A DNA stretch of 46,304 nt from Cloacibacillus sp. (GTDB taxonomy: Bacteria; Synergistota; Synergistia; Synergistales; Synergistaceae): positions 1-46,304 of the forward strand of contig NZ_JAJBUX010000001.1 of the NCBI RefSeq assembly GCF_020860125.1. The letters are read 5' to 3'. The translations under genes and the position numbers were made by a program. This document shows, in pieces, positions 40,985 to 46,304 of this stretch. Numbering within the stretch: position 1 is the first letter of the stretch; every line of letters starts with the position of its first letter. The notes below the pieces were generated by a model. That model saw only the letters and a list, made by a program, of their open reading frames with translations. It had not been told where the DNA came from and did no database searches.

Positions 40985-42490
40985 TTATTTATTTGCCGTC
41001 TTAGCGGGAGCATCGGTTTCTTTCTGCCAGCTGAACGGCTCGAAAGAGTCCGAGCCTTCGGCCGTCTTCCAGCTCTCTTTGCGTGAGTGGTAGATTAGAA
41101 GGGGCACGCCGACCGCGAGAATGTTGCCGACGACGAGCAGACCGATCCATTCCGTCGGGCTGCCGACCGGAATCTGTCCGGGCGGTATGAAGCCGACGAG
41201 GAAGGCCGCGAAGGCGCTGACAAGCCCTACGCCGCCGACGAGCCACATGCCGATCTCACCGCCGGGCACCTTGAAGGGGCGGGGGGTGTTCGGCTCTTTT
41301 ATGCGCAGCTTAATGAAGGCCGCGAACATCAGCATGTACATGATAAGGTACATCGTGACGGTAAGGGCCGAGAGTATCTGATAGGCCGCCTGTACCGAGG
41401 GGAGCAGCACGAATATGACGGATAGTATGGTGACGATCGCCGACTGGAAATAGAGAATATTCACCTGTACTCCGTGCTTGTTGGTCCTCTGGAGGATGGG
41501 CGGCAGATATCCCGCTTTACCGACGGCGAGGATACCTTTGCTTGGCCCCGCGATCCAGGTGTTGACTCCCGCGAAGACTCCGAGGGCGAGGCAGATCGAG
41601 ACGACCGGTGAAAGCCACTCGAGACCGAAGGCCTGGAAGAGGTTACGGTAGGCGACAAGCAGGCTCTGTGTAAGGTTGATATCCTTCTGCGGGATTACGA
41701 AGCCGATCGCCAGCGTTCCAAAGACGAATATGGCTACCGTGATGCCCGCGGAGATGAGTATCGCGAGCGGGTAGTTCTTCTCGGGGTTGTCGACTTCGTT
41801 GACATGGACCGCCGAGACCTCCATCCCCGCGTAAAAGAGGAATATGCTCACCGCGAGGGAGAGGTTGCTGAAATTTCCCAAATCTGGGATCAGGTCGCTG
41901 GCATGCAGCGGCATGTAGATCGTATGTCCCGTAACGTAGTAGAGTATGCCGAGGATGATGAGTATCGCCGCCGGAATGACGGTGCCGATGAGGGTTCCCC
42001 ATTTGCTTATCGCTCCCGAGAGGGACATCCCCCTGAAATTCATCAGCGTCGAGCCCCAGTAGAATACGAGGACGATCGCCAGGGTGTACATCTTATTTGC
42101 CGCGAGGGCTGAGTCGCTGCTGGGGTCCATTCCGATGTATGCCACGGAGACCGCGGCGAATGTGAGGACGGTCGGGAACCATATTGTATTCTGCATCCAC
42201 TGGAGGAAAATAGCAACAAAGCCGAACCTGCCGCCAAATGCCTCTCCGACCCACCTGAATACGCCGCCCTTCTGCGGCCACGCGGTCGCCATCTCCGCCG
42301 CGGCGAGCGCCACGGGGATCAGGAAAAATACCGCCGCGAATATATAGTAGAATACAGACGAAAGGCCGTATTCCGCCTCTGCCGGTAGGCCGCGCAGACT
42401 GACTATCGCGGCCACGTTCATCATCGCCAGCGTAAAGACACCGATCGTTCCGCTCTTTGAGCCGGATGACGGTTTGTTTTCAGTACTCAT
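40985..42490 (-). CDS. gadC: Amino-acid antiporter, glutamate:GABA type
   Basis: 501 residues with about 12 membrane segments of the APC superfamily. The opening VFTLAMMNVAAIVSLRGLPAEAEYGLSSVFYYI and MATAWPQKGGVFRWVGEAFGGRFGFVAIFLQWMQN match the GadC-type glutamate/GABA antiporter group. It exchanges external glutamate for internal GABA, removing a proton equivalent per cycle with GadB. It is 104 bases downstream of gadB on the same strand, with a terminator-like hairpin between. AAGGAG precedes the ATG. The N-terminal 15 residues are polar; a C-plug as in Escherichia coli GadC is not obvious. Confidence 0.9.
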   Translation of the reverse strand: MSTENKPSSGSKSGTIGVFTLAMMNVAAIVSLRGLPAEAEYGLSSVFYYIFAAVFFLIPVALAAAEMATAWPQKGGVFRWVGEAFGGRFGFVAIFLQWMQNTIWFPTVLTFAAVSVAYIGMDPSSDSALAANKMYTLAIVLVFYWGSTLMNFRGMSLSGAISKWGTLIGTVIPAAILIILGILYYVTGHTIYMPLHASDLIPDLGNFSNLSLAVSIFLFYAGMEVSAVHVNEVDNPEKNYPLAILISAGITVAIFVFGTLAIGFVIPQKDINLTQSLLVAYRNLFQAFGLEWLSPVVSICLALGVFAGVNTWIAGPSKGILAVGKAGYLPPILQRTNKHGVQVNILYFQSAIVTILSVIFVLLPSVQAAYQILSALTVTMYLIMYMLMFAAFIKLRIKEPNTPRPFKVPGGEIGMWLVGGVGLVSAFAAFLVGFIPPGQIPVGSPTEWIGLLVVGNILAVGVPLLIYHSRKESWKTAEGSDSFEPFSWQKETDAPAKTANK

Positions 42491-42526
42491 TATGACCTTC
42501 TCCTTTCAAAAATTTTTCGATAAATA

Positions 42527-42561
42527 TTCCGAAAAAGCCGGAGGAACCGGCCTTTTCGGAA
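42527..42561 (-). terminator. Attenuator-like hairpin between gadB and gadC
   Basis: TTCCGAAAA.GCCGG pairs with CCGGC.TTTTCGGAA around TTCCT; on the minus strand CCGGC is followed by TTTTT. It lies in the 104-base gap between gadB and gadC and could end most transcripts there. Confidence 0.6.
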
Positions 42562-42594
42562 AAAGTATTGTGTTTGTCTGCCGTTATTTCTCGT

Positions 42595-43986
42595 TTATGA
42601 GTGTTTGAAGTTTCCGGTCTCAGCTTCCGTGAGGGGCTTTGCGACGGGGTGAGCCTTGAAATATTCAAGCGCCCTATTCATATCCTTGATGAGGAGCGAG
42701 GCCATGTCGATGTTGAAGCCCTTCCTGACGAGGATACGCTGAACGACGACATTCTGCGCGTCCGCGGGGAGCGAATAGGCGGGAACCTGCCAGCCCCTTG
42801 AGCGGAGCTTGTCTGCGAGGTCGTAGAGCGAGAAGCCGGGCTTCACGTCGTCGCGGAATTTCCATGTGCAGCCGGGAACGCCGCCTTCTCCGTCATAGAC
42901 CATCTCAAAGATGCCGAACTTCATGATCTCGTTCGCGAGATACTGGCCGGTCTCGGCGCATTCCTGCTGAATCTTTGTGTAGCCCTCTTTGCCGAGGCGG
43001 ATGAAGTTGTAATACTGGCTGACGATCTGTCCCGCGGGGCGTGAGAAGTTGAGGGCGAAGGTCGGCATATTGCCGCCAAGGTAGTTGACATAGAAGATGA
43101 GCTCTTCGGGAAGGTCGGATACCTCTCTCCACATTACCCAGCCCACACCGAGGGGCGACAGGCCAAATTTGTGTCCGGAGGCGTTGATCGATTTTACACG
43201 CTCGATACGGAAGTCCCAGACGAGATCGCGGTGGATGAAGGGGGCGATGAAGCCGCCGCTCGCGCCATCGACGTGGATGGGGATGTCAAGTCCGGTCTCC
43301 TGCTGGAGCTTGTCGAGCGCCGCCGCTATCTGCTTGACCGGTTCGTACTGGAGCGTGAAGGTCAGCCCGAGCGTGGGGACGACGCAGATGGTGTTCTCGT
43401 CGACATACTTGACGACCTCTTCCGGCGTCATACAGTATTTGCCGGGCTTCATCGGGATCTGGCGCTGTTCGATATCCCAGTAGCGGGCGAACTTATCCCA
43501 GCAGATCTGTACCGCGCCGGTGACGATGTTCGGCTTGTCCGTGGGTTTTCCCTGCGCCTTGCGCTTCTTGCGCCAGCGCCAGAGCGCCGCGAGTCCGCCG
43601 AGCATTGCCGCCTCGGATGATCCGGTCGTCGAGGTGCCGATGGTGTTGGCCTCTTCCGGTGAATTCCAAAGATTGCCGAGCATGCGGACGCAGCGCGCCT
43701 CAAGTTCAGCCGTCTGAGGATATTCGTCCTTGTCGATCATATTCTTGTCGATACATTCATCCATGAGCTTGTGGGTCTCGCCGTCAAGCCAGGTCTGGCA
43801 GAATGTGGCAAGGTTCTGTGAAGCGTTGCCGTCGAGTACGAGTTCGTTATGGATTGCCTGATAGGCATCCTGCGGGTCCATCTCCGCCTCGGGGAACGCG
43901 TCCTTGGGCAGCAGGCTGCCCATTGCCGCTGAACCGAATGTCGGGTCAATGGCTCTGTGTTCATATTCCTTCTGGTAAAGTGACAT
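42595..43986 (-). CDS. gadB: Glutamate decarboxylase
   Basis: 463 residues, the length of bacterial GadB. PLP-binding Lys273 in INASGHKFGLSPLGVGW, Asp240 in IHVDGASGG, and GTSTTGSSEAAMLGGLAALWRW for phosphate binding. The C-terminus ends NFKHS, close to the NSFKHT end of Escherichia coli GadB where the penultimate His plugs the active site at neutral pH; the same control is therefore likely. It converts glutamate to GABA and CO2, consuming a proton. AGGAGGG lies nine bases before the ATG. Divergent from the aspartate decarboxylase gene. Confidence 0.96.
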   Translation of the reverse strand: MSLYQKEYEHRAIDPTFGSAAMGSLLPKDAFPEAEMDPQDAYQAIHNELVLDGNASQNLATFCQTWLDGETHKLMDECIDKNMIDKDEYPQTAELEARCVRMLGNLWNSPEEANTIGTSTTGSSEAAMLGGLAALWRWRKKRKAQGKPTDKPNIVTGAVQICWDKFARYWDIEQRQIPMKPGKYCMTPEEVVKYVDENTICVVPTLGLTFTLQYEPVKQIAAALDKLQQETGLDIPIHVDGASGGFIAPFIHRDLVWDFRIERVKSINASGHKFGLSPLGVGWVMWREVSDLPEELIFYVNYLGGNMPTFALNFSRPAGQIVSQYYNFIRLGKEGYTKIQQECAETGQYLANEIMKFGIFEMVYDGEGGVPGCTWKFRDDVKPGFSLYDLADKLRSRGWQVPAYSLPADAQNVVVQRILVRKGFNIDMASLLIKDMNRALEYFKAHPVAKPLTEAETGNFKHS

Positions 43987-44267
43987 TTTAAAAATCCCTC
44001 CTGTTAAATGTCGTCTGATGCAATATAACTAATGGTACGCACCGAAATTATGTTTTCGACTTTTTGTACCGTATGCACCGAGTATAGTTCGAAGCCCTAT
44101 TTCGCGATAAATAGTTTTTGCCGAATGTCCGCTAGGCAAAAAGCATGTAATGGCTGTACGTAATTAAACATGTATAAATTGTAAAAAAAGAATAAGATTA
44201 TAGTTAGAGTTCCGTTTTTACTTAAAATTAATAAAGAAAATACCTAATCTAAAGGAGTGTCTCCTAT
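43987..44267. promoter_or_regulatory. Shared control region of gadB and aspartate decarboxylase
   Basis: 281 AT-rich bases between divergent decarboxylase genes. GTACGCACCGA (44035-44045) and GTATGCACCGA (44071-44081) are near-identical direct repeats 36 bases apart, with a GGTAC...GTACC inverse pair overlapping them. The first copy, with flanks, resembles GGTACGCACAGAATTA at 24219-24234. No consensus -35/-10 pair stands out. The aspartate decarboxylase ribosome site lies in a small stem AGGAG-TGT-CTCCT (44253-44265). Confidence 0.5.
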
Positions 44268-45893
44268 ATGGATATGCCGACAAAAAAACAGGAAAAAGCC
44301 TATGAAAAACTGAGCCCTTTTGAAGTGAAAAACGTCCTTATCGATATGGCGTCGAAACATGCCCGCGCGACCTCTTCCGCGATGCTCAACGCGGGGCGCG
44401 GCAATCCCAACTGGATCGCGACGGAGCCGCGCGAGGCCTTTTTCACCCTTGGCCGCTTCGCGATGACCGAGAGCCGCCGCGTTTGGGACGACGGCATCCT
44501 CGCGGGACTGCCGGAGAAGGAGGGGATCGGCGCGCGCTTCGCCAGCTGGCTCGGCGTCAACTCAATGATGCCGGGCGCCGACTTCCTGCGGCGCGCCTTC
44601 CAGTATGGCCTCAACATCCTAGGTTTTGACGCCGACGAGTGGGCCATTGAGCTCTGCGACGGCATCCTGGGCGGCCATTACCCGACGCCCGACAGGATGA
44701 TGCCCTGCTGCGAGAGCGTGGTGCGCGAATACATTATCGAGGAGCTTGAGCAGGGTAACAGACAGAACCAGGATTTCGACCTCTTCGCGACGGAGGGGGC
44801 GACGGCGGCGATGGTCTACATCTTCCGCTCGCTGCTCAACAACGGCCTGCTGAAGCAGGGAGACACCATCGCGCTTGGCACGCCTATCTTCACCCCGTAC
44901 ATAGAGATCCCCGGCCTGCCGTGGTATGCGCTCAAGACGGTGCAGGTCTATGCAGACGGAACGGAACTTGTGGACGGTGAGCCGCGCCATTCGTGGCAGT
45001 ATTCGGACAAAGAGCTTGAGAAGCTCGCCGACCCGAAGGTAAAGGTCTTTTTCATCGTCAATCCCAGTAACCCCGGCTCCGTGGAGATATCGCCGGAGTC
45101 GGCGCAGAAGATAAAAAATATCGTCGCGTCGAAAAACCCGCAGCTGATGATCGTCTCAGACGACATCTACTCCAGCTTTGCCGATAACTATCACTCTCTT
45201 TTCGACACCATACCCTATAACACCATCTGCTCCTACTCCTTCTCTAAATATTTCGGCTGTACGGGCTGGCGGCTTGGAGTCATCGGCATCCACCGCAAGA
45301 ACGTCTTCGACGATATGATCGCGGCCATGCCCGCGGCGCAGCGGATAAAGACGGCGAAGCTCTATTCCGAGCTTGCCGTCGATCCGGGGGCGATAAAATT
45401 TATCGACCGCATGGTCGCCGACAGCCGCGACATCGCGCTGAACCACACGGCGGGGCTCTCAGTGCCGCAGCAGGTGCAGATGGCTCTCTTCGCCCTCTGC
45501 GCGCTGATCGATAAAACGGACGCCTACAACCGGCTGACGAAAAATATCGTCCGCCGCCGCTACAAAGACTTCTGGGGCAACCTCAAATGGCCGCGGCCCC
45601 TCTCTCCGAACAGCTCCGCCTATTACCAGCTGCTCGATGTTTCGCTCTGGGCTAAGGAAAAATACGGCGAGGGCTTCGCGGATTGGCTGCAGAAGAATTT
45701 TGAACCGATAGACATCCTCTTCCGCCTCGCTGAAAACCCCAGCGTAGTACTGCTTCCCGGAGAGGGCTTCGACGCCCCTGGCTGGTCCGTGCGCGTCTCA
45801 ATGGCGAACCTTCCCGATCACGCCTACCGCGAGATCGGCCACGATCTGGTGACGATCCTCGACGAGTATTATTCGCAGTACAAGAAAGCCTGA
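44268..45893 (+). CDS. asdA: Aspartate 4-decarboxylase (bifunctional aspartate aminotransferase type)
   Basis: 541 residues, the long fold-type I aminotransferase form characteristic of aspartate 4-decarboxylase. N-terminal SPFEVKNVLIDMASKHA..MLNAGRGNPNWIATEPREAFFTLGRFA, PLP Lys in CSYSFSKYFGCTGWRLGVIG, NPSNPGSVEISPES and the C-terminal Arg in GWSVRVSMANLPDHAY all fit. It converts aspartate to alanine and CO2, consuming a proton. No aspartate:alanine antiporter (AspT) gene is in the window. GGAG lies ten bases before the ATG. Divergent from gadB, suggesting common acid- or substrate-linked control. Confidence 0.94.
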   Translation: MDMPTKKQEKAYEKLSPFEVKNVLIDMASKHARATSSAMLNAGRGNPNWIATEPREAFFTLGRFAMTESRRVWDDGILAGLPEKEGIGARFASWLGVNSMMPGADFLRRAFQYGLNILGFDADEWAIELCDGILGGHYPTPDRMMPCCESVVREYIIEELEQGNRQNQDFDLFATEGATAAMVYIFRSLLNNGLLKQGDTIALGTPIFTPYIEIPGLPWYALKTVQVYADGTELVDGEPRHSWQYSDKELEKLADPKVKVFFIVNPSNPGSVEISPESAQKIKNIVASKNPQLMIVSDDIYSSFADNYHSLFDTIPYNTICSYSFSKYFGCTGWRLGVIGIHRKNVFDDMIAAMPAAQRIKTAKLYSELAVDPGAIKFIDRMVADSRDIALNHTAGLSVPQQVQMALFALCALIDKTDAYNRLTKNIVRRRYKDFWGNLKWPRPLSPNSSAYYQLLDVSLWAKEKYGEGFADWLQKNFEPIDILFRLAENPSVVLLPGEGFDAPGWSVRVSMANLPDHAYREIGHDLVTILDEYYSQYKKA

Positions 45894-46160
45894 TAAATCG
45901 GCGTTTATACGCGCCGCTGACTTAGCTCAACAAGGCCGGAACATCCTGCGGCAGACGCATCCGCATGCTGCGGCAATATGGATAATTTAAAAGTGTCCCG
46001 CCCCATGGCGGGGACATTGCCTTGCGATCACCGTATAAAGATACGGCTCCGGGCGCAGACCCCAAAGTTATTTAGCAACTCGCACTTCTAAACGCCGATT
46101 TCCTTCGGGTAGACGAAGAGATAAATAGCGGTTTAGCTTTTGACTTTGCCCTTAAAGGCG
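45894..46160. other. Non-coding region after the aspartate decarboxylase gene
   Basis: No gene seen. A hairpin TGTCCC.GCC-CCAT-GGC.GGGGACA (45994-46016) with CTTTT beyond it on the minus strand may be a terminator. Further on, CTTCG-GGTAGA-CGAAG near 46104 lies inside an outer stem CTAAAC...GTTTAG (about 46089-46136). Confidence 0.4.
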
Positions 46161-46283
46161 CCCTCTCAGAGGGAGCTGACTCGGCGATGTTTTTTCGCCG
46201 AGACTGAGGGAGAGTTGACCTTAGGTTCTCCCGCGGCTTTTGCCGCGGGCTCTGTTTGGCGCGGAAACCGCGCCAAACAGAGC
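46161..46283. repeat. Cluster of strong palindromes, likely dispersed repeat element
   Basis: Three stems in a row: CTCGGCGA/TCGCCGAG (46180-46202) inside the flanks AGAGGGAGCTGA and ACTGAGGGAGAG; CCCGCGGC-TTTT-GCCGCGGG (46230-46249); and a perfect 16-bp stem GCTCTGTTTGGCGCGG-AAA-CCGCGCCAAACAGAGC (46249-46283). The first part resembles the AGGGAGCTG...CTGAGGGAG palindromic repeats common in gut anaerobe genomes (from memory). Confidence 0.65.
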
Positions 46284-46304
46284 AACACTCCTTCCGTCTC
46301 GCCG

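Overview
The window looks like chromosome from an anaerobic, amino-acid-fermenting, probably diderm bacterium. The gene content fits Synergistota (for example a Cloacibacillus-like organism), but that is inference; no rRNA or other phylogenetic marker is present. Supporting points are an oxygen-sensitive glycyl-radical enzyme with its activase, a complete citrate lyase DEF set, glutamate and aspartate decarboxylases, a Liv-type amino-acid ABC importer, and a signal peptide without lipobox cysteine on the binding protein. Most of the window is GC-rich; the first 5 kb (CRISPR-Cas9) is visibly AT-richer and borders a transposase remnant, consistent with horizontal acquisition.

Layout. (1) 1-4740: type II-C CRISPR-Cas locus. 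The last repeat of an array lies at the left edge, followed on the minus strand by cas2, cas1, a compact 1060-residue cas9 and a tracrRNA with a near-consensus promoter. (2) 4740-5730: gene-poor junction with an IS256-type transposase remnant. (3) 5755-12943: a glycyl-radical module. A minus-strand operon encodes a divergent DapB-like reductase, a hydroxyproline-dehydratase-like glycyl-radical enzyme, a YkvI-type transporter and the activase. Divergent to it are a two-cysteine proline/hydroxyproline racemase-epimerase and an HxlR regulator. The set suggests anaerobic (hydroxy)proline use, with the DapB-like protein possibly standing in for pyrroline-5-carboxylate reductase. (4) 13054-14385: radical SAM protein with a likely B12-binding N-terminus. 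(5) 14743-24150: a GntR/FadR-regulated cluster with an HD-domain protein, two different LeuCD/aconitase-type hydro-lyases, an isocitrate-dehydrogenase-like enzyme and citrate lyase CitD-CitE-CitF. It could interconvert 2-oxoglutarate, isocitrate and citrate and split citrate (or citramalate) to acetate plus an oxoacid.

(6) 24429-25243: a second CRISPR array of 13 repeats with an unrelated, type I-C-like repeat and no matching cas genes here. (7) 25307-30505: DUF1643 protein, metallo-beta-lactamase-fold hydrolase, MATE exporter, a beta-hydroxyacid dehydrogenase and an MscS channel. (8) 30829-40594: a GntR regulator, LivJ-H-M-G-F importer, M20 dipeptidase, D-2-hydroxyacid dehydrogenase and a second beta-hydroxyacid dehydrogenase, apparently one uptake-and-catabolism unit. 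(9) 40658-40838: tRNA-Asn with its own promoter and terminator. (10) 40985-45893: gadB-gadC (glutamate decarboxylase and antiporter) divergent from aspartate 4-decarboxylase, two proton-consuming systems sharing one intergenic control region. (11) 45894-46304: non-coding, with strong nested palindromes resembling a dispersed repeat.

Most worth following up: the DapB-like protein lacking the canonical lysine inside a glycyl-radical operon; the three-codon ORF ending in an in-frame stop just before the glycyl-radical enzyme; the LeuC-like subunit lacking the active-site histidine of the DH pair; and the complete II-C locus with repeat-internal promoters beside a second, incompatible array.
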